Under the pieces are notes generated by a model. That model had not been told where the DNA came from, made no database searches, and saw only the letters and a list, made by a program, of their open reading frames with translations. This document shows positions 1 to 7,355 of a DNA stretch of 64,000 bases, piece after piece; the stretch's first letter is position 1; each line of letters opens with the position of its first letter. The position numbers and the translations under genes were made by a program. This DNA is from Acidobacteriota bacterium (lineage in GTDB: Bacteria > Acidobacteriota > Blastocatellia > UBA7656): contig JBBPIG010000008.1 of assembly GCA_038040445.1 (NCBI GenBank), forward strand, positions 171,127 to 235,126, given 5' to 3'.

Positions 1-1
1 G

Positions 2-952
2 CCGCTTGCAGGCGGACGTGTCATTTGTCTGGATCGCGGCAGCGGATCTTTGCTGTGGACGAGCGAACCCGGCGGAATCGTCGGAGTGCCGGTTGCCGTT
101 GGCGAGAATTCCGTCTACATCGCAACGCGCAAGGTCGCCGACGATGGATCAGAAGCGGGCGGATCGCTGCGCGCGGTGGACAAAGCTACCGGTCTGACGG
201 TGTGGGTGAAAGACTATCCGCGGCCTTTCGCCTCGCCTCTCGAGCCGGGCGGCAATCGGATTTATGCCGGGAGTTCGGATGGATCGTTCTACGCGCTCGC
301 CTCAACCAGCGGGGATGTGATCTGGAAGGTTGAGACTCAAGACATTGTTCACGGCCGGGCCCGTATCACCGATCGCGCGATCTATTTCGGAAGCGACGAC
401 GGCGCGCTGCGCGCGGTAGACCCGGTCAACGGGCAGATGATTTGGAAGTATCAAGCGGTTGGCAAAATCATCGGTCAGCCCGCGGTCGATGCGCGCGACA
501 TCTACTTTGGTTCGGGGGACGGCTACATCACTTCGGCCGATTGTCTGACAGGCAAGCTCAAATGGCGTTCGCGAACCGGGGCTGCCGTCGAAGCGTCGCC
601 GGTGCTGGCCGGCGGCCGCGTGCTTGTAGCGTCGTTCGACAACTTCGTTTACGCGTTGTCACGTTCAAACGGGGACCGAATCTGGAAGCGGCGTCTCGAA
701 AACCGCATCGCTTCTGCTCCGATAGTAGAAGGAGACGCGAGCCTGGTTGCTCCGCTCCGAGGCGAATACGTTGCCGTGTTCCTGAATTCCGACGGCCGCC
801 GTGTAAACCTCTACCAACTCGAAAAGGACTTCGAGATCGTTGCCGATCCTGTCTTCTCGGGCGATACGCTGGTGCTCGCGACGGATAAGGGCCTCGTCGT
901 CGCCAGGACCACTCGATCGGCCGACATCCCGCCGAGTGCCGTCAAGAAATAA
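2..952 (+). CDS. PQQ-type beta-propeller protein, 3' part
   Basis: The reading frame is already open at base 2 and stops with TAA at 950-952, so the start lies left of the window. At least six blades of a PQQ-like (quinoprotein/BamB-like) propeller are visible as alternating strands such as IYFGSDDGALRAVDPVNG and IYFGSGDGYITSADCLTG, each followed by a K/I-W-(K/R) strand. Such propellers occur in outer-membrane assembly factors, dehydrogenases and exported scaffold proteins. Without the N-terminus (signal peptide, fused kinase or other domains) the function cannot be set. The tail ends in a short lysine-rich linker. The family is sure; the role is unknown. Confidence 0.85.
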   Translation, partial: PLAGGRVICLDRGSGSLLWTSEPGGIVGVPVAVGENSVYIATRKVADDGSEAGGSLRAVDKATGLTVWVKDYPRPFASPLEPGGNRIYAGSSDGSFYALASTSGDVIWKVETQDIVHGRARITDRAIYFGSDDGALRAVDPVNGQMIWKYQAVGKIIGQPAVDARDIYFGSGDGYITSADCLTGKLKWRSRTGAAVEASPVLAGGRVLVASFDNFVYALSRSNGDRIWKRRLENRIASAPIVEGDASLVAPLRGEYVAVFLNSDGRRVNLYQLEKDFEIVADPVFSGDTLVLATDKGLVVARTTRSADIPPSAVKK

Positions 953-1317
953 CAGTCTAAAAAGAGATCGCCGCCGCGCTGATGAAAAGGTGGATACAAC
1001 CCTGATCAACAGCGCAGCGGCGACGCGTGGGAACTAATAGTGGGAGCTTTAGTCCGAAGGAGCCTGAGGGCGACAGAACAACTCGATGTACTGCTTTATG
1101 ATTGCGAATGGCGGGGGCAGCCGTTCTATTATCAATCGGCGTTCCACAAATGACGTAGTCATCAGTTCGGCAGAATCGCGTTCCGTATAAAGGAGAAATC
1201 ACAATCAGGCTGGCATGGTCGGGTAAGACCGGAGGCGCGTTCAACCAGAATGAAAGAGGCATTTCAACTGCATTGCGCGATACTGACCGAGTGATCAACG
1301 GGAAATAGGAGGCGAAA
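953..1317. other. Non-coding stretch between convergent genes
   Basis: I see no convincing gene here. The last part (about 1190-1309) looks translated: a ribosome-binding-like aaaggag is followed by a 34-codon open frame, but the expected start position (1204) is ATC rather than ATG, so it is either decayed or not a gene. The frame ends in TAG at 1307-1309, inside the ribosome-binding site of the tiny frame at 1318. Confidence 0.4.
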
Positions 1318-1386
1318 ATGTCACTCCCGAAGAGCGATGACAACCATTGTCATCTTCGCGTACCACCACCTGTCACTCAAATGTGA
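1318..1386 (+). CDS. Possible 22-residue small protein
   Basis: An ATG at 1318 sits five bases after a perfect AGGAGG, one of the best ribosome-binding sites in the window. It opens a 22-codon frame (MSLPKSDDNHCHLRVPPPV...) ending in TGA at 1384-1386. The stop abuts the stop codon of the convergent aminotransferase at 1387. There is no hydrophobic segment and I recognise no family. It could equally be the truncated 5' end of a lost gene. Only the start signal supports it. Confidence 0.3.
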   Translation: MSLPKSDDNHCHLRVPPPVTQM

Positions 1387-2622
1387 TCAAGCTTTCCCAT
1401 GCGCCTTAGCGTTCTGAAAGACGCGGCACATCCGCTCGACGCCATCGGCGATCGCTTCCGGTGTCTCCCTGGAATATGCAAGCCGCAATGTGTTCGCGCC
1501 GCTGCCATCGACGAAGAAAGGCTGGCCGGGCACGTAGGCGACTCCGCTGTCGATCGCCTCGGGCAGCAACGCCGTCGCATTGGTTCCAGCAGCAAGCTCC
1601 ATCAGAATGAAAAACCCGCCGGCCGGTCTGGTCCAGCGCGATCCGGCTGGCGCGAAACGATCGAGCGCTTCGAGCATCGCTGCGCAGCGAACCTGATAAA
1701 ACGTGCGAAGCGCGGGCAACCGCCGCTCGATCAGCCCCTCGCGTATGGCCTCGATGACAATCGCTTGATCGAGCATGCTCGACGAGAGATCGGCGCCTTC
1801 CTTGGCTAGCTCGACCTTCGCGGCAAGCTCTTCAGGCGCGCGCAACCACGCGGTTCGCAAGCCCGGCGCGAGCGTTTTTGAAAAAGTGCCCAGATAAACG
1901 ACGCGGTCCGGGCATAGCGCCGCCAACGGCATTAGCCGCGAAGCGTCTTCAGTGAAGGAGAGATCGAAGTAGGCGTCGTCTTCGATTATCAACAGATCGT
2001 TCTCGCCGGCGATCTCGACCAGTTGGTTGCGGCGTTCGGCTGCCAGCGTCACGCCCGAGGGGTTTTGAAAATTAGGGATGGTGTAGATGCACTTGATGCG
2101 TCGCCCTTCCAAGCGTGCGCGCTCGATCTTCTCTCGCAGATCGGGGATGACGATGCCGCCCTCATCCTGGCGGACGCCTATCATTTGAGCCCCGGCGTTG
2201 TGCAGAGCGATGATTCCGCCGATGTAGCTTGGAAGCTCGACCAGTGCGACGTCGCCCGGATCCAAAATCACTCGAGCGATCAAATCGAGTCCCTGCTGCG
2301 AGCCGGTTGTCATCACGATCTGGGAAGGGTTCGAGCTCGAGATGCCGCGTGAGCGAAGGTTGGCGGAAACAGCTTCGACAAGTGCGCTCTGGCCGCGGGT
2401 CGGTCCATACTGAAGCGCGAACCGGCCGCGCTCGCGTATGACGCGCGCGGAGATTTCAGCGATCTCTTCGAGCGGGAATGTTTCAAAGCTTGGCGCGCCC
2501 GCGGCAAGCGAGATCACTTCCCGGTTGCCGAGCAGCGTGGTCAGCTTGCGGATTGCGTTGGGTTGCAGACGCCGGCCTAGCACGGACAGCATCTCGTGGT
2601 ATTCGATTTGGGTTTTCAGCAT
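1387..2622 (-). CDS. PLP-dependent class I/II aminotransferase (LysN/2-aminoadipate type)
   Basis: This 411-residue fold-type I aminotransferase would transfer an amino group between an amino acid and a 2-oxo acid in the cytoplasm. The N-terminal block ISLAAGAPSFETFPLEE, the cofactor-binding motif IIEDDAYFDL and the Schiff-base lysine in GTFSKTLAPGLRTAWL place it with the LysN/MocR-like group, here without the N-terminal GntR helix-turn-helix. Members act on 2-aminoadipate, branched-chain or aromatic amino acids, and the substrate cannot be read from sequence. It starts 15 bases after the DUF1573 lipoprotein gene on the same strand, so the two are probably co-transcribed. A second start at residue 11 is possible. 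Confidence 0.88.
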   Translation of the reverse strand: MLKTQIEYHEMLSVLGRRLQPNAIRKLTTLLGNREVISLAAGAPSFETFPLEEIAEISARVIRERGRFALQYGPTRGQSALVEAVSANLRSRGISSSNPSQIVMTTGSQQGLDLIARVILDPGDVALVELPSYIGGIIALHNAGAQMIGVRQDEGGIVIPDLREKIERARLEGRRIKCIYTIPNFQNPSGVTLAAERRNQLVEIAGENDLLIIEDDAYFDLSFTEDASRLMPLAALCPDRVVYLGTFSKTLAPGLRTAWLRAPEELAAKVELAKEGADLSSSMLDQAIVIEAIREGLIERRLPALRTFYQVRCAAMLEALDRFAPAGSRWTRPAGGFFILMELAAGTNATALLPEAIDSGVAYVPGQPFFVDGSGANTLRLAYSRETPEAIADGVERMCRVFQNAKAHGKA

Positions 2623-2637
2623 GCAATGCGCCGCCGC

Positions 2638-3243
2638 TCACCCCTTCACGTCGAAGGCAAACTGCACCATGTGAGAGGGATTAGTTTTATCGTTTGATTT
2701 TATGGTTATCGACTTGACGTGCTCACCCGGCGCTTTGCCCGTCTCGACTTTTACCTTGATTTTGCCGGCCTGACCAGGCCGGAGGACCTTCGGATAGTCC
2801 ACGGTGGTGCATCCTCAGCTTGGCACGACCGCTTCAATATTGAGATCGGCCCGCCCTCCGTTTCTGATGGCAATCGCCCGAATGAGCGTCTTGTCCTGGG
2901 GGTGCTTGCCGAAGTCTATTTTCTTTTCCGGCGCGATCAGTTTCGGCGCGCGCGCGCTGCTCGCGGTGTTCGCGCTTCGGTCCGCCGGAGGCTTCTCAGC
3001 CGGCGTAACTGCATTGCCGGCAGCCTTCGGTTCCGGCGGCGGTATCGATTGAACCGTTGGCGGGGTGCTCGGCGAAGCGTTGTTTTGAGCGACGCGAAGT
3101 TGTTCGGCAGCGTTGCTGTTAGCTTGCTGCTGAGGAGCGTTGGTATTCGAGGAGCCGGAGGGTCCCGTTGAGCTCGAGCATCCCGAGAGTAACGCTATCA
3201 GCACAAGCAGGGCGGCGTACGGTCTTATGATCGAGGGTTTCAT
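2638..3243 (-). CDS. DUF1573 lipoprotein with in-frame TGA at the motif cysteine (candidate selenoprotein)
   Basis: The gene has 201 codons before its final TGA (2638-2640) and one internal TGA at 2815-2817 (codon 143). The N-terminus is a lipoprotein signal with lipobox LLSGC (Cys22), followed by a low-complexity Ser/Pro/Asn/Gln linker and a DUF1573 domain (about codons 113-201). The domain begins with KIDFGKHPQDKTLIRAIAIR and should contain S-C-G-C-T; here it reads VVPS-(TGA)-GCTTVDYPKV. After the TGA the same frame keeps the family's L-x-PG-x-x-GKIKV and the SITIKSNDKTNP strand. The TGA thus replaces exactly one conserved Cys, with no frame change. Either it encodes selenocysteine (UGC redox motif) or it is a nonsense mutation leaving a 142-residue fragment. 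The gene would be exported and lipid-anchored; the precise function of DUF1573 is unknown. Confidence 0.8.
2765..2782 (-). other. SECIS-like hairpin downstream of the in-frame TGA
   Basis: On the coding strand, CCGGCCT-GGTC-AGGCCGG forms a perfect 7-bp G+C-rich stem with a GGUC loop. The loop starts 39 bases after the in-frame TGA at 2815-2817. The E. coli fdhF SECIS also presents GGUC in its apical loop. The distance here is a little longer than usually described for bacterial SECIS elements, and the sequence also encodes the conserved RPGQAG of DUF1573, so chance is possible. Confidence 0.35.
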
Positions 3244-3287
3244 GGCGCTGATAATTTAGCATAACGAAGCCGCAGGTGTGCAACGTG

Positions 3288-3365
3288 CCCCTGGGAGCGC
3301 AGGCATCCTTGCCTGCCGGTTCTCGCACAACAACAAGCTCCGCAGGTATGCCTGCACTCTCAGGG
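3288..3365. repeat. REP-like inverted doublet, 'GGGAGCGCAGGC' family, copy 1
   Basis: The left arm (3289-3317) contains CCTGGGAGCGCAGGCATCC and its own small hairpin GGCATCCTTGCC. The right arm (3341-3365) is an imperfect inverted copy. The same family occurs at 45516-45619. It lies between the starts of the DUF1573 gene and the end of the Smr gene. Confidence 0.75.
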
Positions 3366-3779
3366 TCATTCAGCCTTGCTCTCCGCTTCATCGAGCTTCA
3401 GCGTTACGACCGTAGCTCCCCATCCGCCGGCCTCCTGCGGCGCATCGCGAAAATCAACCACGTCATTCGTGCGCGAAAGGATCGACCGAACCATCTCCCG
3501 CTGAACGCCGATCCCTTTACCATGAATGATGCGAACCCATCGCACGCCGCGGCGGCGTGCTTCCTCGATGTAGCCTTCAACGACAGCGCGAACCTGACCG
3601 GGCGGTATCGAATGAAGGTCGATCACATCGCGGAATTCGATCGTGACGACCTCCGGGAACGGATTGTTCGGGTCGGGCGAGTCAATTTCGGCTTTGTCGG
3701 AAACGGGGTTCGTCGATCGCTGGCGCCTCTTAGTTCGAAGCTCGCGGCGGAATCTTCCGAACAGTAGATCGAGACGCAT
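3366..3779 (-). CDS. Smr-domain protein
   Basis: About 137 residues from the ATG at 3779 (a TTG at 3836 would add 19 residues; neither has a clear ribosome-binding site). The C-terminal half is an Smr (small MutS-related) domain: IDLHSIPPGQVRAVVEGYI, then the loop RIIHGKGIGVQREMVRSIL with the H-G-K-G signature. Stand-alone Smr proteins bind or nick nucleic acid; in MutS2 the domain is a nuclease involved in ribosome rescue or recombination. A short basic N-terminal segment (LFGRFRRELRTKRRQR) could contact nucleic acid. The specific role is not known. Confidence 0.85.
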   Translation of the reverse strand: MRLDLLFGRFRRELRTKRRQRSTNPVSDKAEIDSPDPNNPFPEVVTIEFRDVIDLHSIPPGQVRAVVEGYIEEARRRGVRWVRIIHGKGIGVQREMVRSILSRTNDVVDFRDAPQEAGGWGATVVTLKLDEAESKAE

Positions 3780-3953
3780 TGTCCAATGATATGTGGCTTG
3801 AGGCGACGGCCTCAAGGTATGCAGAAACGAGCGCAACCTTAATTCTGCGTTTGGAAGGCCAGCTTGCCCGCCGATTTGAAATCATGAATAATCCTTTATT
3901 GAACTTCTCCGCGCGCGCCGCATGAGCAACAAAGACGCGCGGTCTGCTTCTGC

Positions 3954-4766
3954 GTGCGTATGACCTTACTGACTGTCACTTCACTGATTGCAGCTCTACT
4001 GCTGGCCGGGCTCGATGTGCCCGCTCAATTTCCCAGCGCGGCCAGACAGAGCTACCCGGCCGTCATTAAGGACTCCCCGGATCGGCGAGAGAAGGGAGAA
4101 CGCGAGTGGAGGCGGATGCTTGACTCCTACGGCGTACCGCCAACGCCGCCCGACCTTTATCCCATCACCGGCACGCCGCGCTCGCTGTTGGGCGTCTCCG
4201 GCGGCATAAAGCTTCTGACCGGCAAGCCCGAACCCGGCACTGAAACATTCGCGCTTCGTCAGGCGATGAAGGCATTCATCGATCGGTGGCGCGAACTGCT
4301 CGGAGTCGATTCGGCGACGGTTTCGCTGATCAACGCCGAGGTGTCGGGCGATACCGAGCGGCTCACTTATCGGCAGGGGAACTATGCTTATCCGGTGGCG
4401 GGCAACTTCGGCGAAATGGTCGCGGTTGTCAGCAAGGACGCGAGGCTATTGCAGCTCGACGACAGGTTTGTCCCAGTCGTTGACTTGCCTTTGAAACCCG
4501 CTATCGAAAGGAGCCTCGCCGCCAAAAAATGCATCGGCCGAACGTTCAGCTATACGGACATAGCCGGAAGAGAGCAGCGGACCGCGATCAGCTCCGCCGA
4601 CGAAGTGAACGTTAAACGGCTGGTTGTCCTTCCAATCGAGAAGGGCGATGCGGTTGAAGTCTACCTGGCCTGGGAAGTAGTAGCGGGAAAGTCGCTTTCA
4701 TGGACGGTGTATATCGACGCGGTGAAGGGCGAGGAGCTGAGAGTGGTTCAGAATTTTCAAACGTGA
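3954..4766 (+). CDS. Exported protein with PepSY-like C-terminus, unknown function
   Basis: This 270-residue protein starts with a hydrophobic leader (LLTVTSLIAALLLAGLDVPA) suited to Sec export. The rest resembles the propeptide/PepSY type: an alpha/beta region with ...YRQGNYAYPVAGNFGEMVA and a final strand pair AWEVVAGKSLSWTVYIDAV-GEELRVVQNF, the way PepSY/FTP inhibitory domains end. No peptidase motif is present, so it would be a stand-alone domain. It is followed by a heptamer repeat and the membrane/coiled-coil gene at 4857. I do not recognise an assigned family. Confidence 0.75.
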   Translation: MRMTLLTVTSLIAALLLAGLDVPAQFPSAARQSYPAVIKDSPDRREKGEREWRRMLDSYGVPPTPPDLYPITGTPRSLLGVSGGIKLLTGKPEPGTETFALRQAMKAFIDRWRELLGVDSATVSLINAEVSGDTERLTYRQGNYAYPVAGNFGEMVAVVSKDARLLQLDDRFVPVVDLPLKPAIERSLAAKKCIGRTFSYTDIAGREQRTAISSADEVNVKRLVVLPIEKGDAVEVYLAWEVVAGKSLSWTVYIDAVKGEELRVVQNFQT

Positions 4767-4770
4767 AGAA

Positions 4771-4856
4771 TAGGGGTTTTGGGATTAGGGGTTAGGGGTT
4801 GGCGCGGAGAAGCGTTCTCAAACCCAGCCCCAATCGCCAACCCCCAATCCCCAACT
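4771..4856. repeat. Inverted pair of heptamer arrays (TTAGGGG / GATTGGG type)
   Basis: The left array repeats about every seven bases (GGGGTTT-TGGGATT-AGGGGTT-AGGGGTT). The right half, read on the other strand, also repeats with period seven (AGTTGGG-GATTGGG-GGTTGGC-GATTGGG). The two arrays are inverted copies around a short centre. The element fills the whole gap between the stop at 4764-4766 and the likely ATG at 4857. Confidence 0.75.
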
Positions 4857-7103
4857 ATGGAAACAGTCATAACGCGCGATACTGACGTACTTCGTGAATA
4901 CCTGGCGGCTCTCGACGAGCGCGAGCGAGTGTTGTCCCCATTCGCCAGGCTTGCCGCCACCATCAAGCTCGCTCGGTTGCGCCGCGAACTGAACAACGCA
5001 CGGCTTGAAACCACCGATGAGGACTTTGCGGCGTTGCGGAGGGAAATAGACGAGCGCCTCAACCGCTCTTTGTTGCGCCGCTTTCAAGGCAACAACTGGG
5101 GCTCGCGAATATCTGTATTCCTGATACTCGTGGCCGGCCAGCAACTCGCGCTGGCGCTCATATGGTTGCTGACGATGTTGTTCGTTCGCTTCGCTCCGGT
5201 GCCAAAGGGGTGGAATCCTGTGCTGCCGCACGAACAACCTGCTTTCCTGTTCGGCTTCATTTTCATCTTCTTCTTTGCGACGCCGATGCTGGCGCTGTTT
5301 GTGTTGTCCGGGGGGAGATACCTTCGCTCGTGGCGGACCACGCTGCCGGCGACGATTGCGATTTTCGCGCTATCCGCGCTCGGCGCCTTCCTCGTGGTGC
5401 GAAACAAGGAAACGAGCAATCCGGTGCGTCACACGACTTCGTTGGGACAGTTCATGAAAGGGCGAGACGTGAACCCCGCGAGCTACGGCGAGTGGGTGAA
5501 TGCCAACTGGTTGATGAAGGATGTGAAGTTCCAGCGCGACTACGAACGTTACCTTCGCGCAGGTCCGGGACGTTGGATCACGTCGCGCTTCGACTCCCCA
5601 AATGATGCGGCGTGGTCAGACTCGCTTGGGATAATGAATGAGTACCTGGACGACGGGCAAGATACCGACGGCTTCGGCGAATGGTTGCGGTACTACCTGG
5701 ACCGGAATCGAATCTATGCCGAAGACCGCATCGACCGCGAAGTGGCTGCGTTGACCGGCAGCGCGAATCAGCGATTCCTCGGGACCTGGCAGCTCGAGCC
5801 TTATCTGAAAGAGCGCGACCAGCGATTGTACCGCGCGTATCTCGGGTCGGTTGACAGGGCGATGAAGACGTTGGGCCTGATATGGCTTGGCCTCCTCGCC
5901 CTCGTCCTGCTGGCGGCCTACGCAGCTACGCCGGTTGTTTCGTTGTGGAAACGCATGCCGGGAAGCGGCCGCATGCGCGGGGAATCAGTCGCGCTGGACT
6001 CGGACGAGCACGCGGCTTCGAGCCCGGCGGACGAACGTTATAGCTCGTTTCCCGAACGGAGCGAGATCACCACGCCCCCATTCTTCGAGACGCCGTTCAA
6101 ACTGTTATCGCGAGTTCATCGGGCGTTTTTGCGATTGGCGATCTTCGCTTCACTCTTCGTCTTCGCTTTCTTGAGCTTGGTGTATGCGCTCGATCTAACA
6201 AGCGAGCACCCGAACCCGCAGTCGCAGATGGCGCTGATGCGAAGCAATCTGCTTTTCGGGGGCTCACCCGATCGCGCCGAGAGCGACAAGGGCGAGCTGC
6301 TCTCTCGTAGCAGCTCGACGGATTCGCGAGTTGCGGGAGAGACGGCCAAAGCCTCGCGGGAAACACTGCTGGCCACGCGAGTGCAAGAGCTTGAACAGAC
6401 GCTCGACGAGGACGACTATCAGAGCGACAAGAAGTTCAAAGAACAATACAAGATCATTGCGAGTCAACGCAGCGAGTTGAGCTCGATCAGGAGCGCGACG
6501 GGGCAGCTTCAGCAGACGCTGCCGGAGCAAATCTCGAGCGTCGGCTCGCGAGTCGGCGCCGCCGAAGCGCGCGCCGGCGAAGTGATGGGACAGGCCGAGG
6601 CCGCAAGGCAGGCGGCTGAAAGCGTTCAGAAGCAGCTCGGCACCAAGCTGAGCGAGGTCGAAACTCGAGCGGCGCGCGCGGTCGAGCAGGTCGGCAAAGT
6701 CGAAGATCAGGCTTCGCTGCTCGCGACTCGGACCGAAGCGCTTGAGAGAGAACTCGACCGCCGCGCCCGGCAAATCGAAGCTCGAACTGAAGAACTCGGC
6801 GAGCGAACCGCGGGACTCAAAGAACGCGAGGAACGAGTAGACCGGTTGCAGCGGGTCGCGTTCGCGGCGATCCTCGCGGAGCTCAAATCCGGCGCCGATG
6901 ATCTCGAGCGCCGCATCGCTTCATCGTTCTACCGCTTCTTCAGCAAAGGCGAAGCGCGGCGTGATGCCGACTCGCTTCGCCAGCGCATAACGGCGCTATC
7001 GACCGAGCTTCGTGCGATGAACACCGATCAAGCGAAGCAATTCATCGAGCAGCTTGATGCGTTGGGCAAGCGTGTTGATCAAATCGCCGAGCACATCAAA
7101 TGA
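4857..7103 (+). CDS. Multi-pass membrane protein with long C-terminal coiled coil, unknown function
   Basis: About 748 residues from the ATG at 4857; the frame is open further upstream but only through repeat DNA. After a cytoplasmic helical N-terminus come several membrane segments (for example VFLILVAGQQLALALIWLLTML and FGFIFIFFFATPMLALFVLS), a soluble region, two further membrane segments near residues 345-365 and 420-440, and then roughly 240 residues of coiled coil rich in Glu/Arg/Ala. The coiled coil repeatedly pairs EALERELDRRARQIEARTEE-type heptads. The layout suggests an envelope-anchored scaffold or mechanosensing protein, but I recognise no family and no enzyme motif. Confidence 0.75.
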   Translation: METVITRDTDVLREYLAALDERERVLSPFARLAATIKLARLRRELNNARLETTDEDFAALRREIDERLNRSLLRRFQGNNWGSRISVFLILVAGQQLALALIWLLTMLFVRFAPVPKGWNPVLPHEQPAFLFGFIFIFFFATPMLALFVLSGGRYLRSWRTTLPATIAIFALSALGAFLVVRNKETSNPVRHTTSLGQFMKGRDVNPASYGEWVNANWLMKDVKFQRDYERYLRAGPGRWITSRFDSPNDAAWSDSLGIMNEYLDDGQDTDGFGEWLRYYLDRNRIYAEDRIDREVAALTGSANQRFLGTWQLEPYLKERDQRLYRAYLGSVDRAMKTLGLIWLGLLALVLLAAYAATPVVSLWKRMPGSGRMRGESVALDSDEHAASSPADERYSSFPERSEITTPPFFETPFKLLSRVHRAFLRLAIFASLFVFAFLSLVYALDLTSEHPNPQSQMALMRSNLLFGGSPDRAESDKGELLSRSSSTDSRVAGETAKASRETLLATRVQELEQTLDEDDYQSDKKFKEQYKIIASQRSELSSIRSATGQLQQTLPEQISSVGSRVGAAEARAGEVMGQAEAARQAAESVQKQLGTKLSEVETRAARAVEQVGKVEDQASLLATRTEALERELDRRARQIEARTEELGERTAGLKEREERVDRLQRVAFAAILAELKSGADDLERRIASSFYRFFSKGEARRDADSLRQRITALSTELRAMNTDQAKQFIEQLDALGKRVDQIAEHIK

Positions 7104-7173
7104 GCCGGAGGGTGTGATTAGAGTGCGACGATCACAAAAGTGTTTTGCGCGAATCCCACTCACTGCCGAGATT

Positions 7174-7308
7174 GTGTGAAAACCCCCAACTTCAGTTGGG
7201 GGATTGTTAGATTCAACCTACGGCGGAGGACGAATCTCTTGTCCCGTCGTAGGCTGAACTGAAACATCCCCCAACTTGAAGTTGGGGGTATTTCGGGAGT
7301 TTTCACAC
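7174..7308. repeat. REP-like inverted doublet with CCCCCAACTT stems
   Basis: The outer ends GTGTGAAAAC (7174-7183) and GTTTTCACAC (7299-7308) are perfect inverse copies. Inside, each arm carries a hairpin of the form CCCCCAACTT-CAGTTGGGGG, then a shared inner part around TTCA-CCTACG / CGTAGGCTGAA. The same outer and inner modules, with a different hairpin stem, recur at 19343-19592. Confidence 0.8.
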
Positions 7309-7355
7309 ATCTCTGCCGTGGGAGGGATTCCCGAAGTATTGAAGAGAGGCGACGA

